Notes: generated from the letters alone by a model not told the origin. DNA of 44,949 bases from Clostridium ljungdahlii (GCF_001636845.1 NZ_LITT01000016.1:1-44949); one strand, 5' to 3'. Positions 23,113-32,893 are shown, counted from the stretch's first letter. Made by a program: numbers and translations.

Positions 23113-24159
23113 TTATTTTTTCAATTCTGCATTGTATACATCCATAGCAGCTTGAGCTACTTGCATATCTTGATCAACAGATCCGCCGCTTACACCAACA
23201 CCACCTATAACTTTTCCGTTATATGCAAGTGGATAGCCACCTCCAAACGTGATCATTCTAGAAACAGACTGGACACCAAATAGTGGAGCTCCAGGTTGGG
23301 AAAGTTTTGAAACTTCATCTGTTGGAAGCTTAAGAGTAGCTGCTGTATATGCTTTGTTTAATGAAATTTCTCTACTTGCCAGCAAAGCTTCATCCATTCT
23401 TTGTTCTAAAATTAGATTACCACCTTTGTCTACTGCAGAGAACCACATTGGTACGCCGATTTCAGCAGATTTTTTCTCAACTGCAATAGCCATTTTTCTG
23501 GCTAGTTCAACATTAATTCCATAATCAGTTATTTTAGTACCAGTTATATTTTTTGATGCCTCTGATTGTGTTATTACAGAGTTGCTCTTCAATCCTTCAG
23601 CGATTTCTTTATATTTTTTTAAACCAGTCTGAGCTACTTGCATGTCTTGGTCAACAGAACCACCGCTTACACCAATAGAACCAATAATTTCACCATTTAG
23701 TAGTAGAGGGAAACCTCCACCAAAAATAATTATATTGCTATTATTTTGTATACCATATAAAGATGATCCTGGTTGAGCTAGAGATGTAAGTTTGCTAGTT
23801 GGCATTTTTAGTGCAACGGCAGTATATGCCTTACCCTGTGATATTTTTTCACTAGCCAAAATTGTGCCAGCCATTCTATTAATAGAAATTAAGTTTGCAT
23901 CAGCATCGTCAATAGTAATATACATGGGAACCTTTATTTCTTTTGCTTTTGTCTCGGCTGCAGTAGTAATTTGTTTTGCAAGGGCTAAATTTACAATAGA
24001 TCGGCCTATTTTGATATTGGTATTTTTTGCTTCAATTGTTGCAGGTTCTGTAGTAGTTTTTGATTCATTCTTTTGGGTAGTATCTTGACAGCCAGAAAAA
24101 GGTATTACTGACATAAGTGATAAAATTAATGCAAGAAATGATGTCTTATTTATTTTCAT
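23113..24159 (-). CDS. Lipoprotein with two tandem GlcG/HbpS (haem-binding) domains
   Basis: The 348-residue product has a lipoprotein signal with lipobox FSGC (Cys24). A Thr/Glu linker is followed by two copies of a ~130-residue GlcG/HbpS domain (PF03928). Each copy contains IxxDDADANLIS or VDKGGNLILEQRM, a KAYTA segment, QPGxxLxGxQ and GGGxPLxxNGxxIGxxGVSGG, then VDQDMQVAQ. HbpS proteins bind haem or Fe outside the cell and modulate partner kinases; GlcG relatives occur in glycolate loci. Single-domain members are usual, so the duplication is notable. A ribosome site AAGGAGTCTTATTA lies upstream. Its ligand is unproven. Confidence 0.85.
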   Translation of the reverse strand: MKINKTSFLALILSLMSVIPFSGCQDTTQKNESKTTTEPATIEAKNTNIKIGRSIVNLALAKQITTAAETKAKEIKVPMYITIDDADANLISINRMAGTILASEKISQGKAYTAVALKMPTSKLTSLAQPGSSLYGIQNNSNIIIFGGGFPLLLNGEIIGSIGVSGGSVDQDMQVAQTGLKKYKEIAEGLKSNSVITQSEASKNITGTKITDYGINVELARKMAIAVEKKSAEIGVPMWFSAVDKGGNLILEQRMDEALLASREISLNKAYTAATLKLPTDEVSKLSQPGAPLFGVQSVSRMITFGGGYPLAYNGKVIGGVGVSGGSVDQDMQVAQAAMDVYNAELKK

Positions 24160-24315
24160 TAATAAGACTCCTTTCTTAGGATATATAAGTTATTTAAAGT
24201 TTCAAATGCACTTTTTATATTTTTCCCTTAAAAGGAGTTGAATATGTAGCTAGACAGTGGCTAACGTCATTTATTTTCAAAGATATTTAGATGTTTTTTA
24301 TTCAAATAATGTTGG

Positions 24316-24402
24316 CATATGATAGAATAGAATTATAGGCTGGTTAAAAAGTTATTATAAGGTATAGATAAAATAATATGGTAGAAGTCTATTACTAGCG
24401 TA
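24316..24402 (+). pseudogene. Deletion scar of an AAA/PD-(D/E)XK gene
   Basis: The first ~40 bases (TATGATAGAATAG ... TATAGGCTGGTTAAAAAG) match the promoter/leader of the AAA gene at 41377 (TATGATAGAATAT ... TATAGGATGGTGAGAAAG). The next ~30 (AATATGGTAGAAGTCTATTA) match its last codons (AATATAGTAGAAGTCTATTG), which encode NIVEVY. The intervening ~1.55 kb coding region is missing. This looks like a second copy of that gene reduced to its two ends by one deletion. Confidence 0.6.
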
Positions 24403-24426
24403 ATAGAAAATGACAAGGGGGTAAAA

Positions 24427-24816
24427 GGTGAGAAAAAAGTTTTGTGTAATATTTTTAGCTTTGATTTGTTTAATTGTTGTAGGGTTTAAACTTTTTGTAC
24501 AGAAAAATTCGCTTTACAGTAAAAATACAACCGAGATGGAAAATAAAAGTATGGATAGTAAAAAAAGATTGAAACAATTGATGAGAAGCTAAAGAAAAAA
24601 ATAATATTAATAAATTCAGACAAGAATATAAAGGAATGGCAGCCAGGGGATATCATAACCTTTGATCATAGGGAACACATAGCTATAGTTTCTGATAAAA
24701 GGAGAGAAGACGGCATTCCATATATCATACATAATGCGCCACCTTATGCTAGAGAAGGTGACGAAATTATGTATTGGATGCCTAAAATAACAGGCCATTT
24801 TAGATTCCCAAAATAA
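24427..24816 (+). pseudogene. DUF1287-family protein, frameshifted and internally deleted
   Basis: A GTG start with AAGGGGGTAAAAG upstream opens a signal-anchor (VRKKFCVIFLALICLIVV) and runs 54 codons to a stop. One base shift at the A7 tract near 24552 restores a frame reading IETIDEKLKKKIILINSDKN, then EWQPGDIITFDHREHIAIVSD, DGIPYIIHN and ITGHFRFPK. The latter are the C-terminal motifs of DUF1287 proteins, usually secreted, papain-like enzymes. The N-terminal catalytic part (the VCTD-type Cys region) is missing, so even without the frameshift the protein would be inactive. A second relic of the same family follows serA at 31816. Confidence 0.7.
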
Positions 24817-24939
24817 AACTTTAAAAATTCAGGGTATAAATCTATTGACATAAGAATTAAGTTATTGATGTAGAAAATGGAAAAGGTTTTGAAATGATAA
24901 AAAGTTGAATATAATAAATATTATAGAAAAATATGAATA

Positions 24940-27681
24940 TTAAATTTTATTATATTGCTTTACATATTTGATAAAATCACTGAGAATAAGGGGCTTACTA
25001 AAATAATATCCCTGAAGTTCGTCACATCCTTCAGCTATTAATCTGTTGACTTGTCCCTGTGTTTCTACCCCCTCTGCAACTGTTTTTAGGTTGAGAGTTT
25101 TTGCCATAGAAATAATACTTGGTGTAAGATTTTTATGATCTGTATTCACAATGTCATCTATAAAAGACTTATCAATTTTTAAATAGTCGGCAGGCAAATG
25201 AGTTAAATAACTCAGACAAGAAAAACCTGTACCAAAATCATCTATCGAAATACCAATTCCTATCTTTTTTATTTCAAGCAAGCTTTGTATTGCTTCCTCA
25301 GTATTTTGCAATAAAAAGCTTTCTGTTATTTCAATTACCAAATCAATATTTTGAGAAATATTCTCTTTGAAAATTTCTTTAATTTTTGAGACTAAATTAT
25401 TATTTTCAAATTGTTTTGATGAAACGTTAATTGATAACTTAATATTGATGCCACTGCTTTTCAATACTTGATCAATTCTAAGAATTTCTTCTAATATCCA
25501 ATTACCAATAGGTATTATCATTCTATTGTTTTCAGATATAGGTATAAACTTATCTGGTGTAAATACTTTGCCATCTGCTGTTTTCCACCTAATAAGGGCT
25601 TCAGCACCAACTACTTTAAAGTCATTTCCGTCAAAAATAGTTTGTGGCTGAAGATATAAACTAAATTCATTATTGCGCAGTGCTGTAGTTAATCTTATTT
25701 GCATTTCAAGAATTTCGCGGTTTTTTCTTTCAATTTCTTTTGAAGAAAAAGAATATTTTCCTTTTCCAGATTCTTTTGCGTCATACATTGCAGCATCTGC
25801 TTTTCTAATTAGGCCTTCAACGGTAGATTCATCATAGGGTGCTAAAGCTATTCCTATACTTACCCCTAAAGTTATTTCCTGGTCAAGTATATTGTAAGGA
25901 ATCAGTATTTTATCAATGATAGTTTGTGCTGTAGTTTTTACATATTCTTGATTCCCTACGTTTTCAAGTATTACAGTAAATTCATCTCCTCCCAGCCTTG
26001 ACACAGTGTCGGATTTACGAATATTAGATTTAATGCGGACTGCGACTTCTTTAAGAAGTAAATCTCCAGCTGCATGACCAAGGGAGTCATTAATGAATTT
26101 AAAACCATCTAAATCCATAAATAACAAAGCTACTGCTTTTTTGTTGTCATTACCTCTTATAAGTGCTCTTTCAAGCCTTTCATAAAAGAGAGCCCTATTT
26201 GGTATACCTGTTAATGGGTCATAATAGGCAAGATTGTGAAGTTTATTTTCTGTCTTTTTTAGTTTACTGATGTCTGTAGAAATAGCAATGTAATTTTCTA
26301 CTGTTCCATCCGACCCTTTTAAAGATGTTATTGACATCCATTTAGGATATAATTGCCCGTTTTTAGCTTTGTTCCAAATCTCACCTTCCCAATAACCGGT
26401 AGCAATTAAATTGTGCCACATATTTAAGTAGAATTTTTTATTGTGACGGCCGGATTTAAGTATTCTAGGGTTTTTCCCAATTAAATCTTCTTTTTTATAC
26501 CCCGATATTCTCTGAAAAGAATCATTCACTTTAATAATGTTTCCAGAAGCATCTGTCATCAATACACCTTCCATGGCAGTGCCGATTATTCTATATGAAA
26601 TTAATAAATTATCATTTAATTGCTTAAGGTTGTTAGTGTATTCCTGCATCTTAGTTATATTGTGGAAGGTAAATAATCTGCCAATTTCAGATTTATCTGT
26701 ATCAAAAATAGAAGATTTATATACCCTATAGTAAAAAGTTTTATTGTTGAAGTTAAAAGTAATTGTATATTCGTTACTTGTATCATTTATTGCAGCAGCG
26801 TGTTTTATATCCGGTACAAATTTTAATAGATCATTAATTTTTATTCCTATAAAATTCATACCTTGTTTAATATTAAATTTTTTATTTTTGAAAGACATTA
26901 TAAGTTCAATGCCTGCTGGATTGATATCTATTATTTTGTTAGAAGAATCTACTATAATAACAATGTCCTTAATATTTTCTATTAAAAGATCTCTGGCAAT
27001 TGGTACTATTACTAACTTGGTCATATGAAACATTCCCAGGTATAATACAATCAATGTTAATAGTATGCAAATGGGAGTAACATCTATGGGGACTAATTTA
27101 AAATTAGAACTAATAAATAAAAAGTTGAGTCCGATTGATATGATTGTACCTATAAAAATAAATGTACTTTGCCTGCGGTATAATTTGGGAGATTTTATTG
27201 ATTTCATCATAAGAATATAACATCCTGCCAAAATACTGCAGTAGGTATAAATGAGATTAATGTAAAATCCGATATTTGGCACGTATAACAATATGGGAAT
27301 ACCTTTAATATATGACATGCTAATATGTGACATAAATTTGTAGGGTATGTTAGAAGTTAAAGACAATAATGATAATATTGGTATAATAAAAATCAATAAA
27401 ATAAAGTAAAGATTTTTTCTGTTTTTATTAGCATATTCATTTATTATTAACAGGTAAAGTGGTGACACAAATACTATACTGATAAATTCTATCTTCTGGA
27501 ATAGAATTGCAATTTCGTTTGTTTTTATATAATAGCTAAGTATTTCCATTAAAAGCCATAAAGAAACAAGCACAGTATTTATGATCAATGGCTTTGTGAT
27601 GGCAGCATTTTTTACTCTATACAGAAGAACTAATAAAATTATAGAAACTATAAAACTTATACTGAATAAAATTCCATACAT
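24940..27681 (-). CDS. Membrane PAS-GGDEF-EAL protein (c-di-GMP turnover)
   Basis: ATG 27681 (MYGILFS) has GAGGAG at seven bases; the ATG at 27687 is too close to that site. In the 913 residues an N-terminal seven-helix region (about 1-220, HisKA-7TM-like, including YRRQSTF) is followed by two PAS domains. The second carries ISGYKKEDLIGKNPRILKS and an IAISTDISKLKKTE C-cap. A GGDEF domain (DPLTGIPNRAL, SRLGGDEFTVIL) and an EAL domain (AEALIRWK, EITESFLL, DDFGTGFSCLSYL, AEGVETQ) follow. Active-site residues of both catalytic halves are present, so it may make or degrade c-di-GMP. Membrane-bound sensor; ligand unknown. Single gene. Confidence 0.95.
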   Translation of the reverse strand: MYGILFSISFIVSIILLVLLYRVKNAAITKPLIINTVLVSLWLLMEILSYYIKTNEIAILFQKIEFISIVFVSPLYLLIINEYANKNRKNLYFILLIFIIPILSLLSLTSNIPYKFMSHISMSYIKGIPILLYVPNIGFYINLIYTYCSILAGCYILMMKSIKSPKLYRRQSTFIFIGTIISIGLNFLFISSNFKLVPIDVTPICILLTLIVLYLGMFHMTKLVIVPIARDLLIENIKDIVIIVDSSNKIIDINPAGIELIMSFKNKKFNIKQGMNFIGIKINDLLKFVPDIKHAAAINDTSNEYTITFNFNNKTFYYRVYKSSIFDTDKSEIGRLFTFHNITKMQEYTNNLKQLNDNLLISYRIIGTAMEGVLMTDASGNIIKVNDSFQRISGYKKEDLIGKNPRILKSGRHNKKFYLNMWHNLIATGYWEGEIWNKAKNGQLYPKWMSITSLKGSDGTVENYIAISTDISKLKKTENKLHNLAYYDPLTGIPNRALFYERLERALIRGNDNKKAVALLFMDLDGFKFINDSLGHAAGDLLLKEVAVRIKSNIRKSDTVSRLGGDEFTVILENVGNQEYVKTTAQTIIDKILIPYNILDQEITLGVSIGIALAPYDESTVEGLIRKADAAMYDAKESGKGKYSFSSKEIERKNREILEMQIRLTTALRNNEFSLYLQPQTIFDGNDFKVVGAEALIRWKTADGKVFTPDKFIPISENNRMIIPIGNWILEEILRIDQVLKSSGINIKLSINVSSKQFENNNLVSKIKEIFKENISQNIDLVIEITESFLLQNTEEAIQSLLEIKKIGIGISIDDFGTGFSCLSYLTHLPADYLKIDKSFIDDIVNTDHKNLTPSIISMAKTLNLKTVAEGVETQGQVNRLIAEGCDELQGYYFSKPLILSDFIKYVKQYNKI

Positions 27682-27823
27682 GGGCATACTCCTCTAAAAT
27701 GATCTATATACTGCTTATAATTTATTTTAAGTCATAACATGTACAATTACAAAATTTTTTGTGGAAATTTTATCTTTTGTAGGCATTGATTTAAAGTTAA
27801 TGAAGTAGTAATAGACACTTTAA

Positions 27824-29053
27824 TTAGATTAGAACAGTAAAGCAAATGGATTTTCCGTCTTCACTTTTAACTGAAATCTTTCCATGATGAGCCTGTACAA
27901 TGGATTTGGCAATGGAAAGTCCAATTCCATACCCTCCAGTTTCTCTGGACCTTGAGGAGTCCGCCCGATAGAATCTGTCAAATAACTTGTTTAAATTTTC
28001 TTTATCAATTTCATCCGTTGTATTATATACTTCTAGCTTTGATCCTTTCTTTGCAGCAGACAAAGAAATTTTGATAGTCCCTTTTTCATTAGTATACTTC
28101 ACGGCATTGTCCACAAGAGTAGAAACGAGTTGGTGGATACTATCTTCATCTCCATATAATTTTATTCCTGGATTAATATCCATTAGAAACTTTTTATTTT
28201 GTGACTCTGCAATGGTCCCAAATGGAGCTGTTGTTTCAAAAACTGAATCACTCAAATCAAAATCAGTAAACACCAATTTAATATTTCCTTCATCCATCTT
28301 TGAAAGTGTTAGTAAATTTTTTACAAGCTTATTAAGACGGGAAATTTGATTTCGAGTGCTTGTAATCCATTCACTTTTACCGTGAGTTAGCTCCAGCACA
28401 TCTGCATTAGCTGAAATAATGGCAAGTGGTGTCTTGATCTCGTGTCCTGCATCAGTAATAAACTGCTTTTGTTTCTCCATATTTTCAATAATAGGATTAA
28501 TTGCTTTTTTAGAAAAAATAGACACAAGAATAAACACAAGCAAAAGAGTTATTAGTGCAACTCCACAAGAAGTTAGTAAAAATAAAGTAGCCATTTGGAT
28601 CTGACTTCTACAATCCATGAATACAAGCATGAGGCCATCTGGTTTATTTACTACTATATATTTATAGATGTCACTATATCCGTTAGTTTTACCCTCATCT
28701 AGTACTTTATTGGCATATCCTGCTGCATCGGTTGAAGAAACAGCAGCAATATGGTTTGTATCAATTTCTCGGATACTACCGTCTTTATTGACCTTTACTA
28801 CAAAATACCGTGTTTCAAACTGGGTTTCTGCATTCATTTGAAAACCAAATCTTTGCTCACTAGGCGGCAGCTTTCCTTTTTTATATATTGGAAACTTTCC
28901 CTGATTTTCCGAAAGAATTTTAAGGGCACCATTAACTTTACGGTCTATCTGATAAAGATTAACTACGTTAATGGAGCCAAGGAGAATGAATACAACTAAA
29001 GCCAATGAACTCATTGTAATCATAATGAATTTTCTCTGTAATTTTTTAATCAT
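27824..29053 (-). CDS. Sensor histidine kinase
   Basis: The 409-residue kinase has two membrane helices (about 12-28 and 155-180) around a ~125-residue extracellular sensor. The HisKA H-box is GHEIKTPLAIISANAD. The ATP-binding domain has N-box LVSTLVDNAVKYTNEKG and G-box RETGGYGIGLSIAKSI. Its ATG overlaps the response regulator stop by four bases (ATGA), so translation is coupled. With the alarmone synthetase at 29740 it forms a three-gene operon. The extracellular signal is unknown; its closeness in plan to VanS/BaeS-type kinases suggests envelope or antibiotic stress. Confidence 0.95.
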   Translation of the reverse strand: MIKKLQRKFIMITMSSLALVVFILLGSINVVNLYQIDRKVNGALKILSENQGKFPIYKKGKLPPSEQRFGFQMNAETQFETRYFVVKVNKDGSIREIDTNHIAAVSSTDAAGYANKVLDEGKTNGYSDIYKYIVVNKPDGLMLVFMDCRSQIQMATLFLLTSCGVALITLLLVFILVSIFSKKAINPIIENMEKQKQFITDAGHEIKTPLAIISANADVLELTHGKSEWITSTRNQISRLNKLVKNLLTLSKMDEGNIKLVFTDFDLSDSVFETTAPFGTIAESQNKKFLMDINPGIKLYGDEDSIHQLVSTLVDNAVKYTNEKGTIKISLSAAKKGSKLEVYNTTDEIDKENLNKLFDRFYRADSSRSRETGGYGIGLSIAKSIVQAHHGKISVKSEDGKSICFTVLI

Positions 29054-29724
29054 TTAATCTCCTCCAATGTATAGCAGGCATCTCTCCTTGAATTAATTTT
29101 TACATTAGCACCTAAAGATGACAGCTTTTTACGCAGGTAAGAAATATATACCAACACCACATTGCTTTCAGCTTCCTCATCATATCCCCAAATTCGTTCC
29201 ATAAACTGTTCTGTGGAAATCAAACATTTTGGATTATTCATTAGCATCTCAAGCATCAGAAATTCCTTGTTGCCAAGTCTTAGAGAGGATTTTTTGCTTG
29301 ATAATTCATAGTTTTCTTTGTTGAGGCTAATATTTCCTACTTTAATTAAGCTTGGTGTAAACTCGGTTTTTCGTCTGGTCATAGCATGAACTCTGGCCAG
29401 CAATTCTCCCATAGCAAAAGGTTTGCTCAAATAATCATCTGCTCCTGTATTTAGTCCAAAAATTAGGTCTTCAATCTCAGCCTTTGCAGTAAGCATCAAA
29501 ATCGGTGTATGTATTCCTTCTTTTCTTAAATTTTCCAATGTTTCAAGTCCGTTCATCTTTGGCATCATAATATCTAAAATAATCACATCGTAGCTTTTGG
29601 ATAATCCACATTTTAATGCATCTGCTCCATCATACACAGTATCCACTGAATAATTGTTATGCTTTAAAATGGCAGCCAGTGCATTTGACAATTCTTTTTC
29701 ATCTTCCGCAAGTAAAATTCTCAT
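29050..29724 (-). CDS. OmpR/PhoB-family response regulator
   Basis: The 224-residue protein has a receiver domain with acidic pocket EDE (residues 7-9), phosphoacceptor Asp51 in IILDIMMPKMNG, the switch Thr in LTAKAE and Lys101 in YLSKPFA. A winged-helix DNA-binding domain follows, with LISTEQFMERIWG and VVLVYISYLRKKL. It is partner of the kinase that begins inside its stop codon, and it starts 15 bases after the alarmone synthetase. GGAG at eight bases sets the start. Targets are not visible, but autoregulation of the operon is usual. Confidence 0.95.
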   Translation of the reverse strand: MRILLAEDEKELSNALAAILKHNNYSVDTVYDGADALKCGLSKSYDVIILDIMMPKMNGLETLENLRKEGIHTPILMLTAKAEIEDLIFGLNTGADDYLSKPFAMGELLARVHAMTRRKTEFTPSLIKVGNISLNKENYELSSKKSSLRLGNKEFLMLEMLMNNPKCLISTEQFMERIWGYDEEAESNVVLVYISYLRKKLSSLGANVKINSRRDACYTLEEIK

Positions 29725-29739
29725 ATATATATCTCCATC

Positions 29740-30390
29740 TTAATATTGTATTTCATTTATCATATCCGAAATAGTCTGTAAATTTAAATCTGTTGAAGCA
29801 ATTTCATCTGCACACCGTTTTAATTCATTAATAATCATCTTCTCATTAGGAATGTTTTTCTTGTATTTTAACTGGTGCTCTAAACTTGCCCAACAATCCA
29901 TTGCAATAGTACGTATTTGAATCTCACAGTACACCATTTCAACCCGGTTTTCTAGATGCAATGGCACTTGTAGAATTACATGATAACTACGATAGCCATT
30001 AGGTTTCGGATTATGAATATAATCCTTTTCCTTAATAATCTTAATATCCTGCTGGTTCTTTAGCATGTTTACAATCCAATAAATATCATCTAAGAATGGA
30101 CAGATAACACGGATTCCAGCTGCATCATGGATTTCCTTTAAAGCACTCTCTACCGTAACAGGTAAATTTTTTCGCATCAATTTTTCTTTCATACTCTTAG
30201 CCGACTTAATCCTCGCCTTACAGTGTTCAATAGGATCTTTACATTGCTTGGCTACTTTGTATTTTCGAATAATATCCAACCTTGAAATAACTTCAATAAT
30301 TGCTCCTTCTAATAGTATATGAGATTCTTTATAGAATTCATGTTCAGGTGACAGCGTTTCACATTTAATGTCATATTTGGACTGCTGCAT
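29740..30390 (-). CDS. Small alarmone synthetase (RelA/SpoT synthetase domain)
   Basis: ATG 30390 (MQQSKYD) follows AAGGAGGAATACCTG; upstream in-frame ATGs lack such a site. The 216-residue protein holds only a (p)ppGpp synthetase domain, with no hydrolase, TGS or ACT parts, like RelP/RelQ. Motifs: RIKSAKSMKEKL (ATP loop), DAAGIRVICPFLDDIY, EKDYIHNPKPNGYRSYH (GTP site) and CEIQIRTIAMDCWASLEHQL. It should form (p)ppGpp from ATP and GTP or GDP. Gene order SAS-RR-HK, 15 bases from the regulator, means that synthesis of the alarmone and the two-component system are made together, a link between envelope sensing and stringent response. Confidence 0.9.
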   Translation of the reverse strand: MQQSKYDIKCETLSPEHEFYKESHILLEGAIIEVISRLDIIRKYKVAKQCKDPIEHCKARIKSAKSMKEKLMRKNLPVTVESALKEIHDAAGIRVICPFLDDIYWIVNMLKNQQDIKIIKEKDYIHNPKPNGYRSYHVILQVPLHLENRVEMVYCEIQIRTIAMDCWASLEHQLKYKKNIPNEKMIINELKRCADEIASTDLNLQTISDMINEIQY

Positions 30391-30648
30391 CAGGTATTCC
30401 TCCTTGCTGAAATAATTGTTTTTAACTTCTGATATAAAAGATAGCATTGTAACCTTAAATATAGGTTAAATTTATAATAGTATAAATAATTTATTATTTG
30501 TATTATGGTAGAGTTGCTGAAATGCTTGAATTTTGATAATATAGTAATAAATCTGACAAATGGTCAAGCTATTTCCTATCAATGAATTTTACTTAATGGG
30601 AGTGTTACAGTAGGCAGCCATCAGATAAACGATATAGGGGGCAATTAA

Positions 30649-31815
30649 ATGTTTAAAATTCAGAAGTATAATAATATTTCACAAGAAAAACTTAATACAA
30701 TGCCAAATGATTTATATGAGATTGGGGAAAATTTTGATAATCCAGATGGAATTCTTCTTAGAAGTTTCAATTTACTTAATGCCGAACTTCCTCAAAGTCT
30801 TAAAGCAATTGCAAGGGCAGGAGCTGGAGTTAATAATATACCAATAGACAAATGTTCTGAAAATGGAATTGTTGTATTTAATACACCAGGAGCTAATGCA
30901 AATGGTGTTAAAGAGTTAGTTTTAGCATCTCTCTTTCTTTCTTCAAGAAAGATATATGGAGGAATAAATTGGGCTAAGTCTCTTAAAGGAAAAGGTGAAG
31001 ATGTTGTAAAGTTAGTGGAAAAATCCAAAAGCCAATTTCAAGGACCAGAAATTAAAGGAAAAAAGCTTGGAATTATAGGGCTTGGCGCTATAGGTGCAGC
31101 GGTTGCCAATGATGCACTTGCACTTGGTATGGAGGTAATAGGGTATGACCCATATATATCCGTAGATTCAGCATGGAATCTTTCGCGAAAGGTAGAAAAA
31201 GAGACGAATTTTGATAACTTACTTGCTGAAGCAGATTATATTACTATTCATGTTCCATTAAATAATAATACAAAAGGTATGATTAATAAGGAAAAGTTTG
31301 CAATTATGAAAAAAGGTATGAAAATAATAAACATAGCAAGAGGTGGACTAGTTGTAAATGAAGATTTACTTGAAGCAATAGAAGATGGCACTGTAAGCTG
31401 CTATATTACAGATTTTCCAGAGGATGAACTAATAGGAAATGATAATATTATTACAATTCCTCATTTAGGAGCTTCAACGCCTGAATCAGAGGAAAATTGT
31501 GCAGCTATGGCAATAGATGAACTTAGAAATTTTCTTGAAAGAGGTACTATTAAAAATTCAGTAAATTTCCCAAATTGTGATCTAGAATATAAGGGTCACA
31601 TAAGGCTTTTAGTTGGAAATATCAATGTTCCTAATATGGTTGGACAGGTAACAACTATATTAGCACAAAATGAAATAAATATTGCCAGTCTATTAAATAG
31701 TCATAAGGGAAAAATTGCATACAATATAATAGATGTTGATGGTAATGTAACTTCTGAAGTGTTGGAAAAAATTAAGGCAATCGATGGAGTTGTAATGGTA
31801 AGAATTATTAGATAG
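30649..31815 (+). CDS. serA: D-3-phosphoglycerate dehydrogenase
   Basis: The 388-residue enzyme has substrate-binding GAGVNNIPIDKC, an NAD fold LGIIGLGAIGAAVAN, the catalytic Arg in NIARGGLVVNED, Glu in DFPEDEL and His in PHLGASTPESEENCA. A C-terminal ACT domain (about 315-388) gives serine feedback. This is the first step of serine synthesis in the cytoplasm. Ribosome site GGGGGCAATTAA. The gene stands alone; no serC or serB is in the window, whereas serA is often with serC in clostridia. A DUF1287 relic directly follows the stop. Confidence 0.9.
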   Translation: MFKIQKYNNISQEKLNTMPNDLYEIGENFDNPDGILLRSFNLLNAELPQSLKAIARAGAGVNNIPIDKCSENGIVVFNTPGANANGVKELVLASLFLSSRKIYGGINWAKSLKGKGEDVVKLVEKSKSQFQGPEIKGKKLGIIGLGAIGAAVANDALALGMEVIGYDPYISVDSAWNLSRKVEKETNFDNLLAEADYITIHVPLNNNTKGMINKEKFAIMKKGMKIINIARGGLVVNEDLLEAIEDGTVSCYITDFPEDELIGNDNIITIPHLGASTPESEENCAAMAIDELRNFLERGTIKNSVNFPNCDLEYKGHIRLLVGNINVPNMVGQVTTILAQNEINIASLLNSHKGKIAYNIIDVDGNVTSEVLEKIKAIDGVVMVRIIR

Positions 31816-31915
31816 TTATGCTGTAGTTTCTGATAAACAGAGTTCTTGGCATCAGATGGTATTTTATATATAATGCATCACCTTATACCATACAAAGGCG
31901 ATGCATTATTAATTA
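31816..31915 (+). pseudogene. DUF1287 relic and terminator-like hairpin after serA
   Basis: Beginning right after the serA stop, AGTTTCTGATAAA and ATAATGCATCACCTTAT match the pseudogene at 24427 (AGTTTCTGATAAA; ATAATGCGCCACCTTAT). The encoded AVVSDK matches AIVSDK there, and after a shift NASPY matches NAPPY. Frames are broken. Within it, TAATGCATC-a-CCTT (31871-31884) pairs with AAGG-c-GATGCATTA (31895-31908), giving a hairpin that may terminate serA. Confidence 0.5.
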
Positions 31916-31965
31916 ATCACAAAATTGAGAAAAAGTTAAATCAGTTTAAAATAAAATATAATCTA

Positions 31966-32799
31966 TTAATGTAACTTCATATTATCAACCAATATCTGTG
32001 AATTTTCAGTAATTTGTGTTATTGTTGCAGATACTTCTTCTAATGAACCGGCTTGAGTTGTGGCTATTTCGCCTAATTCATTTATAGTATCTATTATTAC
32101 TTTCATATTGTTGTTCATTTCAGCAAGTGCAGAAGAGATCTTTTTAGAAGATTCACTGCTATTTGATGCCAATTTTCTCATTTCTCCTGCTACTACGGAG
32201 AAACCTTTTCCGTATTCTCCAGCTCTTGAAGACTCTATTGCAGCATTAAGTCCAAGAAGATTAGATTGTTTTGATATGCTTTCAATTAAATTAATAGCCT
32301 CATTGCTTTCAATTATTAATTTTTTTGTTACTTCAGTATTTTCTATAATATAGTTTAATTTTTCAGATAATTTAACAGCATCATTAGTAATTTCTGATAT
32401 ACTTGAGCTTGTTTCTTGAAGAGAGGTCTTTAATTCTGATGTGGACTTTTCAATTTTTAAGATGTCTTCTATATCTGTTGACAAAATTAATACCCCAACA
32501 ACTTGGCCATCTTTATTAATTGCAGGAATTATGGTAATCTTAGCATCTATACCATGTTCATTTTTATTAAATACAGCTCTAAATGTTTCTTTTTTATTAA
32601 AAATGATATCACTGGCACCAACATTTTTAATAAGATTCATATCAGATCTGTCACCGACTTTTACAGTAGATTTTTTATTTTTACTGTCTAGAACATATAT
32701 ACATTTTTCTTTATCCCAAATTGTGATAACTACATTTCCTTCAAGCGCTTCACTTATGACTGGTGCAGTATTAATCAATGATTGAAAAATTTTTTCCAT
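31966..32799 (-). CDS. Soluble methyl-accepting chemotaxis-type protein
   Basis: The 277-residue protein lacks membrane helices. An N-terminal ~115-residue sensor ([18 protein letters not shown], then [20 protein letters not shown]) of PAS/Cache-like style is joined to a short signalling hairpin. The hairpin tip reads [19 protein letters not shown] and [14 protein letters not shown], the CheA/CheW contact. It is short compared with membrane chemoreceptors. It is divergent from the receptor gene at 32894. It should signal to CheA from the cytoplasm; the stimulus is unknown. Confidence 0.9.
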   Translation of the reverse strand: MEKIFQSLINTAPVISEALEGNVVITIWDKEKCIYVLDSKNKKSTVKVGDRSDMNLIKNVGASDIIFNKKETFRAVFNKNEHGIDAKITIIPAINKDGQVVGVLILSTDIEDILKIEKSTSELKTSLQETSSSISEITNDAVKLSEKLNYIIENTEVTKKLIIESNEAINLIESISKQSNLLGLNAAIESSRAGEYGKGFSVVAGEMRKLASNSSESSKKISSALAEMNNNMKVIIDTINELGEIATTQAGSLEEVSATITQITENSQILVDNMKLH

Positions 32800-32893
32800 T
32801 TATAATCCCTTCTCTCATAATTTTGTGAAATATTTTATTAACAATATATCACAATTTAGGGCCATTTTCTACTTTTAATAAATTGTAGCTGCA

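Noticed and set aside
30450-30648. Riboswitch or T-box before serA
   Set aside because: No stem pattern, T-box sequence or terminator found in the leader.
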